Assembly: GCA_947446625.1 (NCBI GenBank)
Contig: CANFIE010000163.1
Location: 1 to 8,218, forward strand
From: Acetobacteraceae bacterium
GTDB lineage: Bacteria > Pseudomonadota > Alphaproteobacteria > Acetobacterales > Acetobacteraceae
Length of the DNA stretch: 8,218 bases
Direction of reading: 5' to 3'
This document shows, piece after piece, positions 1-6,410 of this stretch. Both the position numbers and the translations under genes were made by a program. Below the pieces are notes generated by a model. The model ran no database searches. It was not told where the DNA came from and worked only from the letters and a program-made list of their open reading frames with translations. Positions within the stretch are counted from its first letter, which is position 1. Every line of letters starts with the position of its first letter.

Positions 1-1313
1 AGGCGCAAGGACCAAGCCAAACCCCACCGCCCACCGCCCCCGCACCCCAGGTGATCCCGGCCGACGAACCCGCCACGGTTGGCATGCTGCGCCGCCTGCT
101 GGGAGCCGAAGCCTTCCTGGCCTATGAGGGCGCCGAGGTCACCGACCCCGCCCGTGGCGCCGTGCGCCTGACCGGTGCCAGCATTACCCCGCGCGGCAAG
201 CCGCCACTGCGCATGGCGTCACTGACTCTCGATGGCCTGCGTGCCGATGGCCTGGGCGAGGCCGATGCCCGTGGCATCACCTTCCAGGACGGTCAGGCCC
301 GGCTGACTATCGACCGCCTGCAGCTCACCGGCCTTACCCTGCGCAACCCCGCCGCCGGCCAGCCCCGCACGCCAGACCTTGTCTCGCTGGATTCGCTGCG
401 GCTGGAAGGCATGGTGATGCGCCAGGCCAACAACACCGAATTCCGCATCGGTCAGGCCGCGCTGGAGGATTACGGCACTGGCCGGCAAACCCGCCTGGCC
501 ATGAACCGCCTGGCGATGAAGCTGAAGCCCGGCGAAGCGGTGGCCGACGTAACCCTGGCCCGGCTGGAACTGCGCGGGCTGGATGTCGCCACCATCGCCA
601 CCGCCATGGCCGCCGGCAACCCCGCCCCGGCCACCGGCCGGCTGGCGCTGGAGTTGGATACCCTGGCCGCCACCAATGCCAGCGGCGGCGTGCTCGCCAG
701 CCTGGAATCGCTGCGCATGGTCAGCGACCAGCCCGCCACCGGCCAGGGCGTGGGCACCCTGGCCATGCGCACCCTGCGGCTGAACCCGATACCGGGGCTG
801 GATACCTGGATGCGCCAGCTCGGCTACGCCAGCCTGCTGTTCGACCTGACCGCCGACAGCCGCTACGACCCCGAGACCGGCCGCCTGGCACTGACCAGCC
901 TGAGCCTGGTGGGCCGCGAGATCGGCACCATCGCGCTGGCCTTCGGCCTGGATGGCGCGCAGATGGCCGCCATGCAGCGGCAGGACTACAGCGGCCTGCG
1001 CCTCATCACCGCCGGGCTGCGCTTCATCGACCAAGGCATTTTCAGCCGCGTGCTGCGCCAACAGGCCACCGGCGGCACCACCGAGGCGCAACTGCGCGAG
1101 CAATACGCCAACCTGGCCGGCGGCGCCCTGGCACAACCGGCGCTGACCTCCCTGCGCGAGGCGGTGCAGCGCTTCATTCGCGGTCAGGCGCGGGAGGTGG
1201 AGATTACCCTGAACCCGCCGCAGCCCGTGCCGCTGCTGGAATTGCAGCAGCGCCCGCCCACCAGCCCGATGGACGCCGCCCAGCGCCTGGGCCTGGGCGC
1301 CACCGCACGCTGA
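1..1313 (+). CDS. Probably exported protein of unknown function with repeated amphipathic strands (5' end outside window)
   Basis: I do not recognise this family with confidence. The frame is open from the first bases of the window (first full codon at 3) to a TGA at 1311-1313, giving about 436 visible residues. A GTG at 51 could be called as the start. However, the codons before it are in frame and encode a Pro/Ala-rich stretch (TPPPTAPAPQ) typical of the linker after a signal peptide, so the true start is probably upstream. No cysteine and no membrane segment is visible. Much of the protein repeats a loose pattern of hydrophobic residues alternating with polar ones and ending in Gly-Leu or similar, for example LTIDRLQLTGLTL, VSLDSLRLEGMVM, VTLARLELRGLDV and LALTSLSLVG. 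This suggests stacked beta strands as in AsmA- or YdgA/DUF945-like envelope proteins; that link is inference. The C-terminus is Gln/Pro-rich. The gene converges on maeB with 22 bases between the stop codons. Confidence 0.6.
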   Translation, partial: AQGPSQTPPPTAPAPQVIPADEPATVGMLRRLLGAEAFLAYEGAEVTDPARGAVRLTGASITPRGKPPLRMASLTLDGLRADGLGEADARGITFQDGQARLTIDRLQLTGLTLRNPAAGQPRTPDLVSLDSLRLEGMVMRQANNTEFRIGQAALEDYGTGRQTRLAMNRLAMKLKPGEAVADVTLARLELRGLDVATIATAMAAGNPAPATGRLALELDTLAATNASGGVLASLESLRMVSDQPATGQGVGTLAMRTLRLNPIPGLDTWMRQLGYASLLFDLTADSRYDPETGRLALTSLSLVGREIGTIALAFGLDGAQMAAMQRQDYSGLRLITAGLRFIDQGIFSRVLRQQATGGTTEAQLREQYANLAGGALAQPALTSLREAVQRFIRGQAREVEITLNPPQPVPLLELQQRPPTSPMDAAQRLGLGATAR

Positions 1314-1324
1314 GCCCTGGGTAA

Positions 1325-1350
1325 AAGGCGGGGCGTTACAGCCCCGCCTT
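1325..1350 (-). terminator. Intrinsic terminator of maeB, with the stop codon in the loop
   Basis: A perfect 10-base-pair inverted repeat has arms AAGGCGGGGC (1325-1334) and GCCCCGCCTT (1341-1350) and a 6-base loop. On the minus strand the stem runs straight into a short T-run (CCTTTTA), as expected for a Rho-independent terminator of maeB. The maeB stop codon (1336-1338) lies within the loop, and the upstream arm encodes the last sense codons. On the plus strand the hairpin begins 11 bases after the stop of the gene ending at 1313, but no T-run follows it there. Termination in that direction would be weaker. Confidence 0.8.
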
Positions 1351-3624
1351 CGCCCGCGCCTCATTGGCCTGGTGCACGGCCAGGGCGGTCAGGTTCACAA
1401 TGCCGCGGGCCGAGACCGCCGGCACCAGAATATGCACCGGCTTGTTCATGCCCAGCAGCAGCGGGCCAACCTGCAAGCCATCGGCCACCGCCTTCACCAG
1501 ATTGAAGCCGATATTGGCCGCATCCAGGTTCGGCATCACCAGCAGGTTGGCGGCGCCTTCCAGCGGGCTATTGGCCACGGCGCGGTTGCGGATCAGCGGC
1601 ACCAGCGCCTCGTCGGCGTGCATTTCGCCATCCACCGCCAAATGCGGCGCCCGCGCCTTCACCATGGCCAGCGCGTCGCGCATCTTCCGGGCCGAGGGTT
1701 CATGCGACGCCCCGAAGGATGAATGCGACAGCAGCGCGGCACGCGGCGTGATGCCGAAGGCCTCCACCTGCTCGGCGGCCAGCAGAGTCATCTCCGCCAC
1801 CTGCTCGGCATCCGGCTCGTTGACCAAATGCGTGTCCACCACAAACAGCGTGCCATTGTTCAGCACCACGGCGGAAAGCCCGTACACGCGGGAAACATCC
1901 GGCCGCTTGCCGATAATGTCGATGGCGTAGTGCCATTGCCGGGTCCAGTTGCCAGTGCCGCCGCACAGCGCCGCATCCACCATGCCGGCTTCCAGCATGC
2001 AGGCGGCGGTCACGGTCGGGCGGTTGCCAATGCGGCGCTTCGCCGCCTCGGGTGGCACGCCGCGCCGGCACACGCGGTCCTGGTACAGCGCCACCAGCGC
2101 ATCCACCTCGGCGCTGGGAATGCCGGGGTCGAAGACCTCCACATCCCGGCCCACCCGCATGCGCAGCCCCATGGCCTGGATCGCCGCCTCGATCTTCGCC
2201 TGGCGACCCAGCAGCACCGGCCGGGCAATGCCCTCGTCCAGCACCGTCTGCACCGCGCGCAGCGTGCGGTCCTCCTCGCCCTCCGAGTAGACCACCCGGC
2301 GCAGATTGGCCCGGGCGCTGTCAAACACCGGGCGCATCAGGTCGCCCGAGCGGAACACATGGGCTTCCAGTTGCCGGCGATACGCCTCGAAATCGGCAAT
2401 CGGCCGCCGCGCCACGCCGCTTTCCATCGCCGCCCGCGCCACCGCCGGCGCCACTTCCAGAATCAGCCGGGGGTCGAAGGGCCGGGGGATGATGTATTCC
2501 GGCCCGAAGATCGGCGCCGTGCCGCCATAGGCCGCCGCCACCACCTCGCTCGCCTCCTGCCGTGCCAGCGCGGCAATGGCATCGGCGGCGGCCACCTTCA
2601 TCGCCTCATTGATGGTGGTGGCGCCGACATCCAGCGCGCCACGGAAGATGAACGGGAAGCAGAGGACGTTGTTGACCTGGTTCGGGTAGTCCGTCCGACC
2701 GGTGGCCACGATCGCATCCGGCCGCTCGGCCTTCACCAACTCGGGCAGAATCTCGGGGTCCGGGTTGGCCAGGGCGAAGATCAGCGGCTTCGGCCCCAGC
2801 TTCTTCAGCCATTCCGGCTTCAGCACACGCGGTGCCGAAAGCCCCAGGAACACATCGGCGCCTTCCAGCACCTCCTCCATGGTCCGGGCATTGGTGTTCT
2901 GGGCGTAGCGCGCCTTGTAGGGGTCCATCTGCTCGGTGCGGCCTTCATAGACCACGCCCTTGATGTCGCAGACCGTCACGTTGGAACGCTTCAGCCCCAT
3001 GGCCACCAGCAGGTCCAGGCAGGCCAGGGCTGCGGCACCACCGCCGCTGTTCACCAGCCGCACTTCCTCCAGCTTCTTGCCCTGCAGCAGCAGCCCGTTG
3101 CGCACGGCGGCGGCCACGATGATGGCGGTGCCATGCTGGTCGTCATGGAACACCGGAATCTTCATGCGCTCGCGCAGGCGGCGCTCCACCTCAAAGCATT
3201 CCGGCGCCTTGATGTCTTCCAGGTTGATGGCGCCGAAGCTCGGCTCCAGCGCCGCGATCACCTCCACCAGCCGGTCGGGGTCGCGTTCGTCAATCTCGAT
3301 GTCGATGGAATCGATGCTGGCGAATTTCTTGAAAAGAACCGCCTTGCCTTCCATCACCGGCTTGCTGGCCAGAGCACCGATGGCACCCAGCCCCAGCACC
3401 GCCGTGCCATTGGTGATAACCGCCACCAGGTTGCCGCGGCTGGTGTAGTCCCACACCTTGTCGGGGTCGGCGGCAATGGCGTCGCACGCCGCCGCAACGC
3501 CGGGCGAATAGGCCAGCGACAGGTCGCGCTGGTTGGCCATGCGCTTGGTCGGCTCAATGGAAATCTTACCTGGGCGCGGCAGCCGGTGATAATCCAGCGC
3601 GTCCCTGCGGATATCCTCGTCCAT
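1336..3624 (-). CDS. maeB: NADP-dependent (MaeB-type) malic enzyme with C-terminal phosphotransacetylase-like domain
   Basis: Catalyses oxidative decarboxylation of malate to pyruvate and CO2 with reduction of NAD(P), a cytoplasmic anaplerotic/gluconeogenic step. The product is 762 residues from the ATG at 3624, matching the roughly 760-residue MaeB family. The N-terminal malic domain shows LAYSPGVA with the catalytic Tyr (about 39), EGKAVLFKKF with the catalytic Lys (about 94), and metal-ligand motifs NLEDI (136-137) and FHDDQHGTA (161-162). A Rossmann glycine motif NSGGGAAA (192-199), LANPDPE (about 287) and NQVNN follow. Residues from about 430 form a phosphotransacetylase-like domain. In this family that part is usually an acetyl-CoA-sensing regulatory and oligomerisation module rather than an enzyme. 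The sequence fits this, because the usual PTA signatures are altered. An in-frame TTG lies one codon upstream (3625-3627), but ATG is preferred: GGGGGAG at 3633-3639 sits 8 bases before it. NAD versus NADP preference cannot be decided by eye. Confidence 0.95.
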   Translation of the reverse strand: MDEDIRRDALDYHRLPRPGKISIEPTKRMANQRDLSLAYSPGVAAACDAIAADPDKVWDYTSRGNLVAVITNGTAVLGLGAIGALASKPVMEGKAVLFKKFASIDSIDIEIDERDPDRLVEVIAALEPSFGAINLEDIKAPECFEVERRLRERMKIPVFHDDQHGTAIIVAAAVRNGLLLQGKKLEEVRLVNSGGGAAALACLDLLVAMGLKRSNVTVCDIKGVVYEGRTEQMDPYKARYAQNTNARTMEEVLEGADVFLGLSAPRVLKPEWLKKLGPKPLIFALANPDPEILPELVKAERPDAIVATGRTDYPNQVNNVLCFPFIFRGALDVGATTINEAMKVAAADAIAALARQEASEVVAAAYGGTAPIFGPEYIIPRPFDPRLILEVAPAVARAAMESGVARRPIADFEAYRRQLEAHVFRSGDLMRPVFDSARANLRRVVYSEGEEDRTLRAVQTVLDEGIARPVLLGRQAKIEAAIQAMGLRMRVGRDVEVFDPGIPSAEVDALVALYQDRVCRRGVPPEAAKRRIGNRPTVTAACMLEAGMVDAALCGGTGNWTRQWHYAIDIIGKRPDVSRVYGLSAVVLNNGTLFVVDTHLVNEPDAEQVAEMTLLAAEQVEAFGITPRAALLSHSSFGASHEPSARKMRDALAMVKARAPHLAVDGEMHADEALVPLIRNRAVANSPLEGAANLLVMPNLDAANIGFNLVKAVADGLQVGPLLLGMNKPVHILVPAVSARGIVNLTALAVHQANEARAKAGL

Positions 3625-3632
3625 CAACCCAA

Positions 3633-3639
3633 CTCCCCC
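3633..3639 (-). promoter_or_regulatory. Ribosome binding site of maeB
   Basis: GGGGGAG on the minus strand lies 8 bases before the ATG at 3624 and 5 bases before an in-frame TTG at 3627. Either start could use it. ATG is preferred on codon grounds, and the difference is a single residue. Confidence 0.55.
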
Positions 3640-3650
3640 ATTTCGGAAGC

Positions 3651-3680
3651 CTTATAGGCCATGCCGCCGGCCAGCGTCAG
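3651..3680 (-). promoter_or_regulatory. Candidate sigma-70-type promoter for maeB
   Basis: On the minus strand, CTGACG (3675-3680, 4/6 match to TTGACA) and TATAAG (3651-3656, 5/6 match to TATAAT) are separated by 18 bases. Transcription would begin near 3644, giving a leader of about 20 bases that just contains the Shine-Dalgarno sequence. The box lies in the only AT-richer spot of the divergent maeB/ampG intergenic region. This is a pattern match by eye. Confidence 0.4.
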
Positions 3681-3778
3681 GCCGCTTCCGCAACCGTCCT
3701 GGCCCACCAAGCCCGGCTTTGGCGCCACCCCCGGCAAGGGGCCGCCCCGGCTGGCCTGGTTTTGGGCAGGAACTTGGG

Positions 3779-3807
3779 ATGACGCGCCAAACCCGCCCTG
3801 CTAGCAA
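3779..3807 (+). promoter_or_regulatory. Weak candidate promoter for ampG
   Basis: ATGACG (3779-3784, TGAC core) and TAGCAA (3802-3807, only about 3/6 match to TATAAT) are separated by 17 bases. Initiation about 7 bases downstream would fall on the ATG of ampG, so the transcript would be leaderless or nearly so. The match is weak. The rest of the intergenic region (about 3681-3778) shows only GC-rich sequence in which I see no clear operator. Confidence 0.2.
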
Positions 3808-3813
3808 TTGGGG

Positions 3814-5094
3814 ATGCCAAACGATCAGCCCCTCCCGCCCCGCCCTGGTCTCTGGCGAGACCGCCGCTTCCTGGTGATGCTGGCGCTGGGCTTTGCCGCC
3901 GGCGTACCGCTGCCGCTCACCGCCGGCACGCTGCGGCGCTGGCTGTCGGAACTCAACCTGCCGATCGAGGTGATTGGCCTGACCGCCACGCTGGGCCTGG
4001 CCTATACGCTGAAATTCCTTTGGGCCCCGGTGCTGGACCAGGCCCGCCCGCCGCTGTTCCGCGCCCTGGGCCGCCGGCGCGGCTGGCTGGCCTGCATCCA
4101 GCCCGCCCTGGCGCTGGCCATTGTGGCGCTCGGCCTCTCCGCCCCCACGGCCGCCAGCTACGGCCTGGCCTTCACCCTGGCCGCCCTGGTCGCCTTCCTC
4201 TCCGCCAGCCAGGACATTGTGGTGGACGCCTACCGCATTGAGGTGCTGGACGAGCAGGACCAGGGCTATGGCCTGGCGCTTTACGTCTGGGGCTATCGGG
4301 GTGCGCTGCTGGCCAGTGGCGCCGGCACGCTGCTGGCGGTGGAATACGGCGGCTGGGCGCTGGCCTATGCCTGCAGCGCCGCGCTGGTTGGCGTGGGCCT
4401 GCTGGCCGTGCTGCTGGCGCCGGAACCCGTGCCGCCCGTGGCCCAGCGGATGACCCCGCGCCAACGCCTGCGCGCCGCGGTGGTGGACCCCTTCGTTGAT
4501 TTCCTCCGCCGCCCCGGCTGGCTGGGCATTCTGCTGTTCGTCATGCTGTTCAAGCTCGGCGAGGCACTGGCCGGGGTGATGACACAGACCTTCTACTTCG
4601 CCCTCGGCTTCACCCGGCCGGAACTCGCGGCCATCAGCAGCGGCTTCGGCCTGGTTGCCATTCTCGCCGGGGCGCTGGCCGGCGGCTGGCTCATTGCCCG
4701 CATCGGCATTGCCCGCGCCCTGGTGCTCACCGGGCTGGGGCAGATGCTCTCCAACCTGATGTACGTTGCCCTGGCGCAGGCCGGGCACGACATGCCCATG
4801 CTCTGGGCCCAGGTGGGCATTGAGAACTTCACCGACGGCATGGCCGACGCCGCCTTCCTCGCCTATCTCTCGGGCCTGACCAACCGAAGCTTCAGCGCCA
4901 CGCAATACGCGCTGCTCTCCTCGCTGGCGGCCTTTGCCAGCCGCACCCTCGGTGGCAGCGCCGGCTACCTGGCCGCCGCCATGTCCTGGCCCGCCTTCTT
5001 CCTGATGACCACCGCCGCCGCCCTGCCGGCCATGGGCATTATGATTTGGCTGCTCTGGCGCCTGCCGCCGCCGCCGCGCCCGACAGCGGCGTGA
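3814..5094 (+). CDS. ampG: AmpG-like muropeptide permease (MFS transporter)
   Basis: Inner-membrane permease of the major facilitator superfamily. In this family it imports GlcNAc-1,6-anhydroMurNAc peptides for peptidoglycan recycling; in many bacteria this also feeds induction of AmpC beta-lactamase. Hallmarks are visible in order: GFAAGVPLPLTAGTLRRWLSE near the N-terminus, YTLKFLWAPVLDQ, GRRRGWL, the intracellular SASQDIVVDAYRIEVL motif, GYRGALLASG, and late in the protein ENFTDGMADAAFLAYLSGL followed by FSATQYALLSSLAAFASRTLGG. About 12 membrane segments are expected in 426 residues, shorter than the 14-segment E. coli AmpG (491 residues). An in-frame TAG at 3802-3804 limits the start to TTG 3808 or ATG 3814. 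ATG is chosen, although no good Shine-Dalgarno is seen before either. It is divergent from maeB and converges on the DUF486 gene with 16 bases between them. No ampC, ampR or other recycling gene is in the window. Confidence 0.9.
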   Translation: MPNDQPLPPRPGLWRDRRFLVMLALGFAAGVPLPLTAGTLRRWLSELNLPIEVIGLTATLGLAYTLKFLWAPVLDQARPPLFRALGRRRGWLACIQPALALAIVALGLSAPTAASYGLAFTLAALVAFLSASQDIVVDAYRIEVLDEQDQGYGLALYVWGYRGALLASGAGTLLAVEYGGWALAYACSAALVGVGLLAVLLAPEPVPPVAQRMTPRQRLRAAVVDPFVDFLRRPGWLGILLFVMLFKLGEALAGVMTQTFYFALGFTRPELAAISSGFGLVAILAGALAGGWLIARIGIARALVLTGLGQMLSNLMYVALAQAGHDMPMLWAQVGIENFTDGMADAAFLAYLSGLTNRSFSATQYALLSSLAAFASRTLGGSAGYLAAAMSWPAFFLMTTAAALPAMGIMIWLLWRLPPPPRPTAA

Positions 5095-5110
5095 ACGGCA
5101 ACCTTCCTGG

Positions 5111-5452
5111 CTATTCCACCGGCAGGAAGATGAAGACCACCGCGCCCACCAGGCATGCCATGGCGGCGAAGTAGGTCCACCGCACCGGCTCGCCGAACAG
5201 GAAGACCGAAAGGGCGCCGAACACGGTCAGGGTAATCACCTCCTGCATCACCTTCAGCTGCTGCCCAGTGACGCCACCGGCATAGCCAATCCGGTTCGCC
5301 GGCACCGCCAGGCAGTATTCGAAAAAGGCGATCCCCCAGGAAATCAGGATGGCGATGGCCAGCGGCCATGGCTTCCTGACGTGCCAGTACCAGGCCAGCG
5401 TCATCAACACGTTCGAGGCTACCAGCATCAACGCGGTGGTCAGTATCGGCAA
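5111..5452 (-). CDS. Small four-helix membrane protein, DUF486 (DMT-like) family
   Basis: A 113-residue integral membrane protein with about four hydrophobic helices, belonging to the DUF486 group, which resembles half of a drug/metabolite transporter. Its function is not established. Family marks are the N-terminal helix with SNVLMTLAWYWH, then ISWGIAFFEYCLAVPANRIGY, QQLKVMQEVITLTVF, FLFGEP and a final hydrophobic helix. The frame stays open for 58 codons further upstream (to ATG 5626). That extension is Arg/Ala-rich, unlike the family, and overlaps the divergent nuclease-like gene. The TTG at 5450-5452 is the supported start: AAGGAGG (5458-5464) lies 5 bases before it, and the resulting length matches the family's usual 110-115 residues. 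The GTG just upstream is only 2 bases from the Shine-Dalgarno and is less likely. The gene is monocistronic and ends 16 bases from the ampG stop. Confidence 0.88.
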   Translation of the reverse strand: MPILTTALMLVASNVLMTLAWYWHVRKPWPLAIAILISWGIAFFEYCLAVPANRIGYAGGVTGQQLKVMQEVITLTVFGALSVFLFGEPVRWTYFAAMACLVGAVVFIFLPVE

Positions 5453-5457
5453 CACGG

Positions 5458-5464
5458 CCTCCTT
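5458..5464 (-). promoter_or_regulatory. Strong ribosome binding site deciding the TTG start of the DUF486 gene
   Basis: AAGGAGG on the minus strand is nearly a full complement of the 16S rRNA tail and lies 5 bases before TTG 5452. It is the best Shine-Dalgarno in the window and argues against the longer reading of this frame. Confidence 0.75.
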
Positions 5465-5578
5465 CGGCAGGCAGCAACGGCACCGCCCAAGGCTGCACGG
5501 GCCAGCCCCATGCAAGGCTGCGGCCGCGCCCGAAGGCAATAGCGCTGGGATTTTCAATGCGGCTTTGTATTGTACGGC

Positions 5579-6406
5579 ATGAAAACCCGCCCTGCCCTCG
5601 CCGCTTGCCGCGCCAGCCTCGCCCAAGGGCTGCTCCGCTCCGCCCCAGGCAGCCAGTTAGATGCCAAGGGCTACGTCACCGACGCCCGCGACAACCTGCT
5701 CCCCGGCCTCCGCCTGGAAGATGTTGAGCCCGACCTGCGGCAAGGCAGCGGCAATGAGTTGCGCACCAAGTTCCGTGCCGCGCATTCCTCCTCGGCCCTG
5801 GCGGTGAACTGCTTCGCGCCCTTCAAGACCAATCCCGCCGCGCTAACCCTGGACTGCGGCGGCTTCACCAGTCTGCACTTCGAACACAAATGCCCCCATG
5901 GCCTTGAGGGACGGACGCCGCCGAATCTCGATGTGCTGGCCAATGGCCGCAACGGCATCCTGGCGATCGAATCCAAGTGCCTGGAGCCACTGTCATCGCA
6001 CAAGGCCGCATTCGCGCCCGCCTATGACACCAAGATCCAGGATGCCCGGCGCGAGACCGTATGGTTCAGCCTCATGCAGGAACTGACCACCAACCCCCAC
6101 GCCTACAAGTGGCTCGACGCAGCGCAACTCATCAAACACGCCTTCGGTATTGGTCATACCTACAAGGACCGGCCAGCCACCTTGCTGTACCTGTACTGGG
6201 AACCCCTGAACGCCGACGCCTTCCCGGTCTTCGCCCAACACCGGGCCGAGATTGCACGCTTCGCCGCCTCAGTAACCGGCGCGGCCATTGCCTTCACCGC
6301 CATGTCCTACCCGGCGCTGTGGGCGGCGTGGGAAACCCATGCCGCGCCTGACTGGCTGGCGGACCATGTCCGCCGCCTGCGCCTGCGCTACGGCGTGGTG
6401 GCGTAA
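5579..6406 (+). CDS. Putative PD-(D/E)XK nuclease-fold protein
   Basis: A soluble protein of 275 residues with no signal peptide or membrane segment. The centre carries a PD-(D/E)XK-like active-site pattern: FEHK (Glu about 102), then PPNLDVLANG (Asp 118), a short turn, and ILAIESKC (Glu 131, Lys 133). It is followed by a helix with DAAQLIKHAFGI (Gln about 183), as often seen after the ExK strand. Earlier, NELRTKFRAAHSSSALAVNCF resembles a conserved N-terminal block of restriction-endonuclease-like proteins of unassigned function (the PGN_0703-like group is my best guess). DNA cleavage is inferred, not shown. An in-frame TTG at 5570 is possible, but ATG 5579 is preferred; neither has a clear Shine-Dalgarno. 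Part of the gene is poorer in GC (69 of 120 bases over 6061-6180) than the next gene (99 of 120 over 6421-6540), which hints at a different origin. No methyltransferase or helicase partner is adjacent. The stop is 4 bases from that of the converging cyclase gene. Confidence 0.7.
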   Translation: MKTRPALAACRASLAQGLLRSAPGSQLDAKGYVTDARDNLLPGLRLEDVEPDLRQGSGNELRTKFRAAHSSSALAVNCFAPFKTNPAALTLDCGGFTSLHFEHKCPHGLEGRTPPNLDVLANGRNGILAIESKCLEPLSSHKAAFAPAYDTKIQDARRETVWFSLMQELTTNPHAYKWLDAAQLIKHAFGIGHTYKDRPATLLYLYWEPLNADAFPVFAQHRAEIARFAASVTGAAIAFTAMSYPALWAAWETHAAPDWLADHVRRLRLRYGVVA

Positions 6407-6410
6407 CCCG

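Noticed and set aside
219..1364. Open frame on the minus strand, antisense to the first gene
   Set aside because: Gly/Gln/Ala-rich shadow that overlaps both the plus-strand gene and the end of maeB; no motif or Shine-Dalgarno support.
1723..3657. Long open frame (644 codons) on the plus strand, antisense to maeB
   Set aside because: Its translation is His/Gln/Arg/Gly-rich with no recognisable domain, as expected from the complement of a GC-biased real gene. maeB on the other strand has clear family motifs throughout.
3652..4905. Long open frame (417 codons) on the minus strand, antisense to ampG
   Set aside because: Low-complexity Gln/Gly/Ala/His composition and full overlap with the clearly recognisable AmpG sequence.
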